Part shown: positions 35,529 through 43,925 of the stretch, piece after piece
How the letters are laid out: every line of letters begins with the position of its first letter
How positions within the stretch are numbered: position 1 is the first letter of the stretch
DNA from: Pseudomonas cyclaminis
Lineage (GTDB): Bacteria > Pseudomonadota > Gammaproteobacteria > Pseudomonadales > Pseudomonadaceae
NCBI RefSeq assembly: GCF_015163715.1
Contig: NZ_JADDUM010000019.1
Location: 1 to 50,184 of the forward strand
Direction: 5' to 3'
Length of the DNA stretch: 50,184 nt
Translations under genes and position numbers: made by a program
The notes under the pieces: model-generated
Seen by the model: only the letters and a program-made list of their open reading frames with translations
Told to the model about the DNA's origin: nothing
The model's database searches: none

Positions 35529-36566
35529 TCAACCGGACTCCGTCGGCTCGGTGCCTTTGCCGAAATGGTGGGAATATTCCATTGGGCTCAAGCCGAAGCG
35601 GCGCGTAAATACCCTCCTGAGCACGTCGACGCTGTGGTAACCGTTCCGGCGACTGATGTCGTGCATCGATTTCTCGCCAAGCGCAAGCGAACGGCAGACA
35701 GCCTCCAGCCGGACGTTTTCGACGTATTTTGCAGGTGTGGTCTGCAATTCTCGCTGAAACATTCGTATCAACGTTCTGACGCTGGTTGAAACTCTGGCTG
35801 CCATTATCTCGACTGTGAGATCCATATGCAGATGCTCACTGATCCAGAGGCATAATTCGCTCAGACTTGAATTGTGCGCATGCTGTGACTGAAGCGCGAA
35901 GCTAAACTGCGCCTGTCCGCCCGGACGATGCAAGTACAGAACCAAATTCTTCGCTATCTCCATGGCGAAGTCGTTTCCAAGATCTTCACTTACCAGCGAT
36001 AGCGCGAGGTCGATTCCGGACGATATGCCAGCCGACGTGTAGACATTGCCGTCTTTCACCCAAATGGGAGACGGATCGATCTGTACCTTGGGATAGCGCT
36101 CCGCCAAGCGTCGTGCCACGCTCCAATGAGTCGTCGCCCTGCGGCCGTCCAGAAGACCCGCGGCAGCCAGCGCGAACGCCCCAACACATATAGAGCACAC
36201 GCGCCGCACAGTCTTCGAGCGCGCTCGAAGCCACTCTATGGCTTTCTGGTCGATCTGTTCGAACGACCTCGAACCCATTGTCACGAGCAAGGTGTCAATG
36301 GGTTTGTTCGCACGCCGCTCTTGCTCGAGTGTGCTATGCCCTCTGAGTGCAATACCTGTTTCGCTCTCGAGGTGCACATCAGCGGCAGAGCTAACTAGTT
36401 CGAGCAAGTAAGGGGCAAGTCCACCGCGGTCCAGTTGATTCGCCCACGCGAATACTTCCGCTGGGCCGATCACGTCGAGCGCGTCCACCGGTGGCAAACC
36501 CAATATGACAATCCGCTTTTGCCTCATGTTCGCAGGCGGAGCGGCTGGTTTCGTAAATTTTCTCAT
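35529..36566 (-). CDS. GlxA-family regulator 4 (DJ-1/PfpI + AraC)
   Basis: A regulator of about 345 residues, paralogous to regulators 1 and 3: IVILGLPPVDALDVIGPAEVFAWAN, elbow Cys in VCSICVGAFALAAAGLLDGRRATTHW, and AraC HTH SMHDISRRNGYHSVDVLRRVFTRRFGLSPMEYSHHF. The start at ATG 36566 is chosen because the first residues (MRKFTKPAAPPANMRQKRIVIL) align with the starts of regulators 1 and 3. A longer in-frame extension to 36746 is open but unlike the family. It is divergent from the NTF2-like and SDR genes, its probable targets. The TTGGCACAAA-type operator found by regulators 1 and 3 is not visible here. Confidence 0.85.
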   Translation of the reverse strand: MRKFTKPAAPPANMRQKRIVILGLPPVDALDVIGPAEVFAWANQLDRGGLAPYLLELVSSAADVHLESETGIALRGHSTLEQERRANKPIDTLLVTMGSRSFEQIDQKAIEWLRARSKTVRRVCSICVGAFALAAAGLLDGRRATTHWSVARRLAERYPKVQIDPSPIWVKDGNVYTSAGISSGIDLALSLVSEDLGNDFAMEIAKNLVLYLHRPGGQAQFSFALQSQHAHNSSLSELCLWISEHLHMDLTVEIMAARVSTSVRTLIRMFQRELQTTPAKYVENVRLEAVCRSLALGEKSMHDISRRNGYHSVDVLRRVFTRRFGLSPMEYSHHFGKGTEPTESG

Positions 36567-37029
36567 TGGAGGAGGCCCCGTGCGTCCGGGCTTAGAGTGA
36601 ACATTTGTGGCAGAAATAGTCTTGGATCTGTCACTTGTGCTCCGTCCGAACAGCTTAGACTGAAATTCGCTGCCCCTCGCATTGCCTCGGCGAACCTGCC
36701 ATTCGTGAGCACGTAGATAGACGCGGAGAACGGAAATGTTTGGCACTGGACACCTGTCACCACCCGAAAGTCCCGAGGCGGTCGCAACAGCTATTCGCCA
36801 ATTTATGCAACATCTGAGGACATAGCTCTAAGGAGATGCCTGAAGGGCTGTTCGCCCTATGACCGTCGCTTGTGGGCCAAGTGGACAGGCCGGTTGCTGC
36901 AGAGGCTTGTGGCGTGGGTGGGAGCCAAGCGCACTATAACGAACCTTACCCAATCGGGGTAAGACGGAACGAGCGAACCGAGCATTCGCTTTGCAGTGTC
37001 AGTGCTAACTATTTGTTTAGGAGGTAAAG
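36567..37029. other. 463-bp divergent promoter region of regulator 4
   Basis: This gap separates regulator 4 from the NTF2-like gene and must hold both promoters. I see no convincing operator palindrome. A TTTGGCACTGG string near 36736 recalls half of the GlxA-type site but lacks the other half. AGGAGGTAAAG at the right end is the ribosome-binding site of the next gene. Confidence 0.4.
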
Positions 37030-37569
37030 ATGCGCTTCTTTCCGAAGGTAGTTGCTGCGCACAAGATTGATCCCGATAAGCGAGCGAGTGCAGTTGATTT
37101 CGTCAACCGAGTCAATTGGCTGTTCGAGACATGGGATCTCGAGGAAATGATCAGTTCATTTACTGCTGATGCGAAGGTCATTCATTTCAAGGGTGAAGTA
37201 AGCGGCGAATCCAACATCCGCCATTTTCTCACTGAGATCTATCCTTATCTGGTTCCAGGAATCAGTCGTTGCGGCTCAGGTCACATTGTTGATGAAGAAG
37301 AAAATGGACTCATCGCAGTCCGATATCACAACCTTCTTGTGCGCTACGCAGTACCGGAAGACGCTCCGAAAATGAGCGACGGTGAGCTGACCGAGAGCGA
37401 TTATCTACCGATGATCTGGATGTATTCGCCAATGCTTGATCGACTTCGCGAGACCGAAAACGGTTGGAGGATCGCCGAGCGCTACATCGGCGGCTCAACG
37501 ACGAATCGCCGACTGACGCCGCCAGATATCTCTGCCGCTGCAATACGACCTTTCCTGCCTGGTACTTAA
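37030..37569 (+). CDS. NTF2/SnoaL-like protein
   Basis: A 179-residue cone-fold protein of the nuclear transport factor 2-like superfamily: FVNRVNWLFETWDLEEMISSFTADAKVIHFKG (N-terminal helices and first strand), then IRHFLTEIYPYLVPGISRCGSGHIVDEEENGLIAVRYHNLLVRY and WRIAERYIGG at the end. Family members are small lyases, isomerases or hydrolases with a polar pocket; the substrate cannot be assigned. A strong GAGGT site lies 7 nt before the ATG. It is about 95 bp upstream of the SDR gene, same strand, probably one operon controlled by regulator 4. Confidence 0.78.
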   Translation: MRFFPKVVAAHKIDPDKRASAVDFVNRVNWLFETWDLEEMISSFTADAKVIHFKGEVSGESNIRHFLTEIYPYLVPGISRCGSGHIVDEEENGLIAVRYHNLLVRYAVPEDAPKMSDGELTESDYLPMIWMYSPMLDRLRETENGWRIAERYIGGSTTNRRLTPPDISAAAIRPFLPGT

Positions 37570-37665
37570 GGAAAGCCAAGAGCGGGCTGCTCGGGCTGGC
37601 CAGCACTGGACATCCCGAGCAAGGGCCTTCGATCCTTCTATTGCACTGCCCCTGGAGTTTTGAAT

Positions 37666-38376
37666 ATGAAGATCAAGAATTCAGTCGTGTTCGTGACGGG
37701 AGCGAGTCGCGGACTCGGCCTGGCATTTTCCCGTGAGGCGCTCGCTCGCGGTGCTAAAAAGGTCTATGCAGGGATCCGCAACCCCGAAGACTTCACGGAG
37801 CCCGGCCTCGTTCCAGTCAAGCTCGACGTCACCGATCCAGAGTCCGTCATCGCGGCGGCAAGGATCGCATCCGATGTGACTCTTCTGGTGAACAATGCCG
37901 GGATTGCGGAGATCACCGAGTCGCCGTTTTCCGAAGGCGCAGATGATCAAACGCGGCGAATCTTCGAAACGAATTTTTATGGCCTTATGCGAACGACTCG
38001 TGCGTTTCAGGCTTCCCTTCCCAGCAATGGCACGGGCGGTATCATAAATGTATTGTCCGATGTCACCTGGAGAAGCGTGCCAATGCTTGCACCGTATTCA
38101 GCATCGAAGGCAGCGGCATGGAGCTATACCAACAACATCAGGGTGCATCTTAAAGAAAGAAGCATTCAGGTGGTCGGTTTGCATGTTGGCTTCGTAGATA
38201 CCGACCTCACGAAGGGTTTCGACGTGCCGAAGGCGAACCCGATGGACGTAGTCCGCCAAGCCTACGATGCCCTTGAGGCGGGCGAAAGTGAGGTTCTGGC
38301 GGATGAAGGTACTCGTGCATTGAAGCAAACGCTTTCGTCCAAGGTTCCAGCGTACATCGATCCTGAAATTCTCTAG
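37666..38376 (+). CDS. SDR family oxidoreductase
   Basis: A 236-residue classical short-chain dehydrogenase. The cofactor loop is VTGASRGLGLAFSREAL (about residues 10-26), the Asp in PVKLDVTDPES is conserved, NNAGIAE lies at about 82, and the catalytic YSASKAAAWSYTNNIRVHL (Tyr-x-x-x-Lys) at about 147. The C-terminus (VGLHVGFVDTDLTKGFD) is typical for small-carbonyl reductases. CTGGAG precedes ATG 37666, preferred over an upstream TTG. It probably works with the NTF2-like gene just upstream. Confidence 0.87.
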   Translation: MKIKNSVVFVTGASRGLGLAFSREALARGAKKVYAGIRNPEDFTEPGLVPVKLDVTDPESVIAAARIASDVTLLVNNAGIAEITESPFSEGADDQTRRIFETNFYGLMRTTRAFQASLPSNGTGGIINVLSDVTWRSVPMLAPYSASKAAAWSYTNNIRVHLKERSIQVVGLHVGFVDTDLTKGFDVPKANPMDVVRQAYDALEAGESEVLADEGTRALKQTLSSKVPAYIDPEIL

Positions 38377-38431
38377 TCGAGGGACGCATGAACTGAATCT
38401 CGCTCGCGATTCAGGCACTTTTCGATCAAAT

Positions 38432-38677
38432 TCAGCTCATTAAAACTTTGAACCAGTCTCGCGCCATGTGCTGGTTGCACGTGCCGATAGTGAATGCTTC
38501 AGAAATGTCGTTAAGGGCCCTGTCACCTAAGAGCATCAGAGGAATGAGGTACTGGGTGATTCGGAGACTCGATGGCTCAAGCTGAGCATCGTATAAGCGA
38601 GTGATCTGCCGACTCGCCTTCCTTATTGCGGAACAATTGCACTGATCGATACCTAACGATTGGCTAGCCGGCAGCAC
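38432..38677 (-). pseudogene. MarR-family gene remnant (dead copy of 43413-43874)
   Basis: The frame starts MLPASQSLGIDQCNCSAIRKASRQ and matches the intact MarR gene at 43413 almost residue for residue for about 43 codons (up to LRITQYL). It then diverges and stops after about 81 residues, before the DNA-recognition helix. An NmrA relic lies directly upstream on the same strand, in the same order and spacing as the intact pair, so this is a decayed duplicate. Confidence 0.82.
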
Positions 38678-38728
38678 CTCTATATTGACTCTCTGCTACT
38701 GATGATTGCTTAAGCATTTGCGTACTGG

Positions 38729-38899
38729 TTACGCATAGACATCTCGGTATTTTTCAATGAAAGCCTGCATGGACTGCGCGGGTGCGCCGGTACCCTTCCC
38801 ACTACGTCATTCACAGCCGAGCCCCCCCTCTTAGTAGTCCTGAGCGACTTCAACCAGATGCCGTACCAAGGCTGGCGGAAACTTGGAATCCTTCGTCAG
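38729..38899 (-). pseudogene. NmrA-like gene remnant (dead copy of the 43926 gene's 3' end)
   Basis: Read on the minus strand, KFPPALVRHLVEVAQDY, a stop codon, then after a small deletion and frame shift TGAPAQSMQAFIEKYRDVYA and a stop. This parallels YKFPAALVQHLVEVAQNYREG...TGTPALSVQAFVEKYRDVYV of the intact gene. Only the last ~60 codons survive, carrying an in-frame stop and a frameshift. Confidence 0.82.
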
Positions 38900-39755
38900 G
38901 CCCGCTGTGCAGCGGAGATTAAAAGCGTTCGAGGATCTGTAACGCTGCCGGCTGAACTGTTGGACTCCGGGTTTTCTCCTGAATAACGCATGGGTTTCGA
39001 TCTTCGCAGCCCCCCCATAGACGAATGTGTTTCTTGAGAACGAACGGTGACGCTTGGCAGAGGCACGTGAACAGCAGTGAAAGTCGGGGCCCGCGCGTGG
39101 AGTGATGATTCGGTATGCCTACAAGGCCAGAATAGATCCGCCTCAAAATTTGGCACAAATCATCCAGAAACAGTCAATTCTTACCTATGAAAAACACATA
39201 GAGTCGGTTTCGGCTAGCTCTTACTGGTGGATGCAAGATATCCGGTATCCAGCCCCCCAGTAGCGGCAGCCCAGGAAATCAGCCGTAGAAACCGACCTGT
39301 CGGGTCGGTTCGGAAAAGATCCAAATACTCACGGAGGAGTCTTTCTGGTTGGCCAAACGCGATGTGATACATCGCTTCATATGACGATAATAATTTAAAT
39401 AACAAGCTCGCCATTGACAGTGACTAGGCTGGGTAGAAGTTCAAACCGAGGTAACGCGAGCGATGCCTTTTGCGGCAAGCACTTCGCTCGGCATCACCCG
39501 GTTGCGAAAAGAAGCAGCCAGTCCCGTCCGTAGCTGTATCGGGCGCAGGCTAGGAGCCGGCAGGCCGCTAGTTCTCCTGTTGTTCAGCGATGTTGAATAC
39601 CTCGGTCGAAATGAAGACTGACGAGTGATTCCTTGGAGCTTGAAACGCACGGTACGCGAGGCGAGAGCCGCTAAAAAGCTGTTGAATTCATCGTTCGACA
39701 GCTCTCACTTTCTTGCAATCGTAGTGGCGATGAGTGCCACAAAAAAGGAGTACCT
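38900..39755. other. 856-bp gap with decayed sequence and an orphan operator
   Basis: No intact gene is visible. Short frames on the minus strand (39214-39414 and 39441-39650) lack ribosome-binding sites and recognisable motifs, and homopolymer runs such as seven C residues at 39009-39015 suggest decay. The only structured element found is the GlxA-type operator copy at 39150-39187. The right end supplies the MFS gene promoter and AAGGAG ribosome-binding site. Confidence 0.4.
39150..39187. promoter_or_regulatory. orphan GlxA-type operator (copy 3, degenerate)
   Basis: TTGGCACAAATCATCC followed by AAACAGTCAATT resembles operator copies 1 and 2 (first 14 bases identical to copy 1; AGTCAATT shared with copy 2). 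The closing GCCAA arm has decayed to ACCTA. No GlxA gene lies next to it; the MFS gene starts about 570 bp to the right. Confidence 0.5.
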
Positions 39756-41057
39756 ATGATTTCCGGATGGCTCTCGAGCGTTCTCGCCCGCCGTAACATT
39801 CACTACGGCTGGGCCATGATCGCGGTCACTTTCTTAACCGCCCTCATCAGTGCTGCATCGGTAGGTGCGCCGGGTGTCTTTATCGTACCGATGCAGATGG
39901 AGTTCGGCTGGAACACCGTGGAGATCTCCTCCGCCCTTTCGATCCGTTTCGTGCTCTTCGGGCTGATGGCTCCTTTCGCCGCCGCACTGATGAACAGATA
40001 CGGCTTGCGCCATGTCACCCTCACTGCATTGACGATCATTGTGGTCAGCCTGTTGCTTTCGCTCGGAATGACGAAGGTCTGGCAACTGGTAGTCTTGTGG
40101 GGCGTCGCAGTCGGCATCGGCGCTGGCATGACAGCGTTGACACTCAGCGCCACAGTCGCGTCACGTTGGTTCAGTGCTCGTCGAGGTCTCGTCGTTGGCG
40201 TTCTCACCGCCAGTACAGCGACTGGGCAGCTTATCTTTATGCCGATTCTCGCAAGCATCACCGACCAATGGGGATGGCGCTGGGCTCTCGGTTTGATGTG
40301 CGTCATGTTGGTGATTGCTGCATTGGCGGTGCTGCTGGTAATGCGTGATCGTCCGAGTGACATGGGCTTGAGGCCCTACGGAGATGTCGGAACTGATCCG
40401 ATCACTGTACCTACGTCAAGCAGCGCGTCGATCATCGCCGCCTCAATCGGCGCCCTGCGCGACGCCGCAAAAACCAAGGTGTTCTGGATCCTGTTCGGAA
40501 CATTCTTCATCTGTGGCGCGACAACCAACGGCCTGGTGCAAGTTCACTTGATCCCGATGTGCGGTGACTTTGGTATTTCGCAGGTGAAAGCTGCCGGCTT
40601 ACTCGCAGCCATGGGTGTATTCGATCTTGTCGGCACCATCGCGTCCGGCTGGCTGTCCGATCGCTTCGATAACCGCCACCTGCTGTTTTGGTATTACAGC
40701 CTTCGTGGTTTGTCATTGATCGTGCTGCCTTTCACTGACTTCTCGATCTACGGCCTGTCATTGTTCGCTGTGTTTTATGGCCTCGACTGGATCGCGACCG
40801 TTCCTCCAACCGTGCGTCTTGCGGCCTCCCGTTTTGGTGCGGAGCGCGCAGGGCTTGTATTCGGGTGGATTTTTGCCGGTCATCAAATCGGTGCGGCCGC
40901 CGCCGCTTTTGGGGCCGGTTGGTCACGGGTGACACTCCTGAGCTACCTGCCTGCATTCTTTACGGGCGGTGCGCTTTGTCTGATTGCCGCGGTAGCCATC
41001 ATGACGATCAGACAGCAGGAAAAGAAAATCGCAACGGCTGTCCAAGCTGCGAGTTGA
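39756..41057 (+). CDS. MFS transporter
   Basis: A 433-residue major facilitator superfamily permease with 12 predicted membrane helices. The N-terminal WAMIAVTFLTALISAASVGAPGVFIVPMQMEFGW is typical of the oxalate/formate and monocarboxylate-porter-like branch. The loop 2-3 motif is degenerate. A cytoplasmic loop separates the halves (about residues 200-230: LRPYGDVGTDPITVPTSSSAS). The second half has GVFDLVGTIASGWLSDRFDNRHLLFWYYSLRG, the repeated loop motif. Direction of transport and substrate are unknown; an organic acid or drug is likely. AAGGAG precedes the ATG by 5 nt. Confidence 0.88.
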   Translation: MISGWLSSVLARRNIHYGWAMIAVTFLTALISAASVGAPGVFIVPMQMEFGWNTVEISSALSIRFVLFGLMAPFAAALMNRYGLRHVTLTALTIIVVSLLLSLGMTKVWQLVVLWGVAVGIGAGMTALTLSATVASRWFSARRGLVVGVLTASTATGQLIFMPILASITDQWGWRWALGLMCVMLVIAALAVLLVMRDRPSDMGLRPYGDVGTDPITVPTSSSASIIAASIGALRDAAKTKVFWILFGTFFICGATTNGLVQVHLIPMCGDFGISQVKAAGLLAAMGVFDLVGTIASGWLSDRFDNRHLLFWYYSLRGLSLIVLPFTDFSIYGLSLFAVFYGLDWIATVPPTVRLAASRFGAERAGLVFGWIFAGHQIGAAAAAFGAGWSRVTLLSYLPAFFTGGALCLIAAVAIMTIRQQEKKIATAVQAAS

Positions 41058-41213
41058 ACAACTCTAGATAGGTCAATTCATGCGGTTGGTGGCTCCGTTC
41101 GCGCCAACCGTTAGGGTGTCGAATTTTGACGCTTTTCGTTAAATCACCAGCTCAGGGAGGAGCACACACATTGAAATTCGGCGGCACATTCATCTTCATA
41201 TAGGTACCTGCAC

Positions 41214-41816
41214 ATGAATACTCTTTTAACTCGCCGCAACGTGATCGCAGGTATGGGAGTGCTCGGCCTAGGCATTTTTGCAAGCTTCAATAGCTTCGCT
41301 TCGACCTTTAAAAACGGATGGGATTTGAGAGGTCAGGCGCGCGGACGTTCGTTCACCTTGAACGACACGCAAGGCAATCAAAAGACGCTGTCGAGCTATC
41401 AGGGCTCGGTCGCGATGATTTTTTTTGGTTTTACCCAATGCCCAGCCGTCTGCCCTATCACACTGTCCAAAGCCGCAAAAATCAAAAAACTTTTAGGTCC
41501 TGATGGCGACCGACTGAAGGTCGTCTTTATTACGTTAGATCCGGAGCGCGATACGCCAGCCGTCCTGGACGCCTATGTAAAAACTTTCGATCCAACGTTT
41601 GAGGCACTGTATGGAAGCCTCGAAGCCACGGCGGCAACAGCTGCAGAATTTGGCGTTATCTATGAAAAAGTCCCCCTCGGCGAGACCTACACCATTTCTC
41701 ACACCGCAATGAGCTATGTCTATGACTCCAAGGGGACGCTGTGTCTTGGGTTGAGTCAGTCGCTCACGGAACAGGAATGCGCGGAAGATCTACTCACTGT
41801 CATGAAGGTCAGCTAA
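41214..41816 (+). CDS. SCO1/SenC-family copper chaperone
   Basis: A 200-residue exported thioredoxin-fold protein. The N-terminus TRRNVIAGMGVLGLGIFASF looks like a Tat-type signal. The copper site is intact: Cys76-Pro-Ala-Val-Cys80 in FFGFTQCPAVCPITL, with the conserved His in TYTISHTAMSYVYDSKG. SCO proteins deliver copper or reduce thiols during assembly of the CuA centre of cytochrome c oxidase. The paralogue at 23040 lacks both cysteines. The stop overlaps the start of the PCu(A)C gene by one base (TAATG), so the two are translationally coupled, as expected for a shared copper-delivery role. Confidence 0.9.
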   Translation: MNTLLTRRNVIAGMGVLGLGIFASFNSFASTFKNGWDLRGQARGRSFTLNDTQGNQKTLSSYQGSVAMIFFGFTQCPAVCPITLSKAAKIKKLLGPDGDRLKVVFITLDPERDTPAVLDAYVKTFDPTFEALYGSLEATAATAAEFGVIYEKVPLGETYTISHTAMSYVYDSKGTLCLGLSQSLTEQECAEDLLTVMKVS

Positions 41817-42304
41817 TGAAATCTCAATCCTACAAAAAATCGCTCATCAAGCCTCTGGGACAAATCGTGGTACTTTTTTCTTTGCTGGGGATGGCCTGGC
41901 AAGCGAGCGCTCAGACCAAAATTGAAGACGCATGGATTCGGGCAACCGTGCCTGGGCAGCAATCGACTGGCGCGTTCTTGAAGGTGACGTCCAGTACGGA
42001 CAGTAAACTGGTTAACGTTCAATCCCCGGCGGCAAAAATGGTCCAGATTCACCGAACGACCATGCAAAACGAAGTGATGCACATGGACCCCGTTGATTCG
42101 GTCGCGTTACCTGCTGGTAAAACCATCGTTTTTGACCCAAGCGGCTACCACGTGATGTTCATAGGGTTATCCGCCCAAGTGAAAGAAGGTGACAAAGTGC
42201 CTCTGACACTGACAGTGGAAGACGCTACCGGCAAGAAGGAGTCAGTCAAGCTGGACGTCGATGCACGAGCACTGAATGCGTCTGACAGCGACGACATGAA
42301 GTAA
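41816..42304 (+). CDS. PCu(A)C-type periplasmic copper chaperone
   Basis: A 162-residue protein with a Sec signal (LIKPLGQIVVLFSLLGMAWQ, AxA at ASA) and a cupredoxin-like PCu(A)C domain. The full copper motif H-x10-M-x21-H-x-M is present: His79 (MVQIHRTT), Met90 (VMHMDPV), His112 and Met114 (GYHVMFIGL). Such proteins pass Cu(I) to cytochrome oxidase CuA, usually with a SCO partner, which is the gene just upstream. It ends in an acidic tail (DSDDMK). The pair may keep respiration working under copper limitation or poisoning. Confidence 0.92.
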   Translation: MKSQSYKKSLIKPLGQIVVLFSLLGMAWQASAQTKIEDAWIRATVPGQQSTGAFLKVTSSTDSKLVNVQSPAAKMVQIHRTTMQNEVMHMDPVDSVALPAGKTIVFDPSGYHVMFIGLSAQVKEGDKVPLTLTVEDATGKKESVKLDVDARALNASDSDDMK

Positions 42305-42644
42305 CCTCTCCCCTTCTTACTCGACGAAATTCAATCCTGGTGGTCAGGCTACGATTACCAGGATCCGCGGCACAAAACCTTATCGGAAAGTAAAGACTGA
42401 GCACCTCACAGTGAATACTCAGCGATAGCCGAAATCCGTCTCACGCCCACGCAGCTGAGAGCGCTTTACGCCCCCCTTTCAGTATCTAGGGCACAGTAGA
42501 GCAGCGACGCCAACGAGTTTTCAGAAACAACCCAAGGCTTTGATGCATCGATTAAGCGCTTTAACGCTACAGAGGGAGCTGCACGATAAGCAAATGCGCG
42601 AGTTCCAAACCCTGTTAACCAGTTAAGAATGTTTAGGGGCAATC
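42305..42644. other. 340-bp spacer
   Basis: No gene is supported. A perfect 8-bp inverted repeat (ATCCTGGT...ACCAGGAT, 42334-42364, 15-nt loop) lies 30 bp after the PCu(A)C stop and could end transcription, though no T run follows. The right end contains AGGGGC, the ribosome-binding site of the dehalogenase gene. Confidence 0.4.
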
Positions 42645-43334
42645 ATGACCACACCACGAATCTCCGCTTGCGTGTTTGATGCCTACGGGACTCTTTTCGA
42701 CGTACATTCGGCGGTTGCAAGACATGCCGATGAGCTGGGTAAGCACGCTCGCGAAATATCGATCCTATGGCGCACCAAGCAACTGGAGTATTCGTGGGTT
42801 CATACCCTGATGCGGCACCATACAGATTTCTGGACGTTAACCGAGGCAGCGCTCGACTATGCCCTGGCTTTTTACAATGTGAAGAATGAGCGGCTAAAAC
42901 AGACGTTACTAACAAGCTACCTGACGCTGGACGCTTACGCTGATGTCCCAGCAGCATTGCACAGCCTTCGCGAAGCAGGCGTACGAACAGCGATCCTTTC
43001 GAATGGATCTCCCCGGATGCTGGAAAGCGCGGTTCGGTCTGCGGGTTTGGATATTTTGCTTGATGAGTGCCTTTCCATTGAGCAGGTACAAATCTACAAG
43101 CCGGATCCGGCGGCCTACGAGATTGCAGTAGCAGCACTGAATGTGTCGTCGACCGAAGAGATCGCTTTTTTCTCATCCAACGCTTGGGATGCCATAGGGG
43201 CTCATGCGTTCGGTTTCCACGCGTTTTGGCTTAATCGATCCAGGCAGCTCGAAGAATATGGGTTGTACGATAAGGCAACGAAGCTCGAATCATTGAGCGG
43301 CATAGCTTCGCGTGTGACTGCACAGATCCGCTAA
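42645..43334 (+). CDS. haloacid dehalogenase, type II (HAD superfamily)
   Basis: A 229-residue HAD hydrolase of the L-2-haloacid dehalogenase type. Motif I is ISACVFDAYGTLFDVHSA with nucleophile Asp12. Motif II is TAILSNGSPRML. Motif III Lys is in QVQIYKPDPAAYEIA, and the type-specific motif IV is IAFFSSNAWDAIGAHAFGF. The cap includes WRTKQLEYSWVHTLM, as in haloacid dehalogenases. The predicted reaction is hydrolysis of 2-halo acids with inversion to 2-hydroxy acids in the cytoplasm. AGGGGC precedes the ATG. Confidence 0.9.
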   Translation: MTTPRISACVFDAYGTLFDVHSAVARHADELGKHAREISILWRTKQLEYSWVHTLMRHHTDFWTLTEAALDYALAFYNVKNERLKQTLLTSYLTLDAYADVPAALHSLREAGVRTAILSNGSPRMLESAVRSAGLDILLDECLSIEQVQIYKPDPAAYEIAVAALNVSSTEEIAFFSSNAWDAIGAHAFGFHAFWLNRSRQLEEYGLYDKATKLESLSGIASRVTAQIR

Positions 43335-43412
43335 TTGATACGGAGGCAGGAGTCGGAGGAATCTGTCGGTGATTGTTGTGCCCGGGTTCCCCCTGGAAGG
43401 CAGTGCGATAAC

Positions 43413-43874
43413 TCAGTCGTTCGATACGACGCGCTCGATATCACCGACCACCATAGCAGCCAGCCCCTGCCGCAACGAGCTTACTTGTTCCGTGCCGTTC
43501 AACTGCTCAAATTGCCGTTGAGCCTCTTCCCATAGAGGCGCTGTTCTTTCAAACAAGTCTCGCCCCGCCTCGGTTAATTTAACCAGGCGACTCCTGGCGT
43601 CGGATGGCGAAGGACTGATCGAGATCAATCCATCGCGCTCCAGCAAGCCGGTCATTTTTCCCATCGCCGTGCGCTCGATGTCGAGCCGCTCAGCAAGGGT
43701 ATTGATTGCAGCACTTCCCAACTCATTAAGCGCTGCCAGGGCAAGGTACTGAGTGATTCGAAGCCCCGAAGGCTCGAGCTGCGCATCATAGAAACGGGTG
43801 ATCTGCCGGCTCGCCTTCCTAATGGCGGAACAGTTGCAATGGTCGATCCCTAGTGGTTGTTTCACCGGCAGCAT
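43413..43874 (-). CDS. MarR-family repressor
   Basis: A 153-residue winged-helix regulator. The N-terminus has HCNCSAIRKASRQITRFYDAQLEPSGLRITQY; the paired Cys residues could sense oxidants or electrophiles. The DNA-binding region is INTLAERLDIERTAMGKMTGLLERDGLISISPSPSDARSRLVKLTEAG (wing included). It lies 51 bp downstream of the NmrA-like gene, same strand, and probably represses that operon through the two palindromes at 44855-44906; the link is inferred. A dead copy of both genes lies at 38432-38899. Confidence 0.88.
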   Translation of the reverse strand: MLPVKQPLGIDHCNCSAIRKASRQITRFYDAQLEPSGLRITQYLALAALNELGSAAINTLAERLDIERTAMGKMTGLLERDGLISISPSPSDARSRLVKLTEAGRDLFERTAPLWEEAQRQFEQLNGTEQVSSLRQGLAAMVVGDIERVVSND

Positions 43875-43925
43875 CTCTACTTCCTCTTCACTACTGTTTG
43901 ATTTTTTGTGCCCTGGGTATTCAGG

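Noticed and set aside
36567..36746. N-terminal extension of GlxA regulator 4
   Set aside because: The extra 60 residues have no counterpart in regulators 1 and 3, and composition is unlike the family.
39441..39650. 70-residue minus-strand frame in the decayed gap
   Set aside because: No ribosome-binding site, no recognisable motif, and a basic low-information composition.
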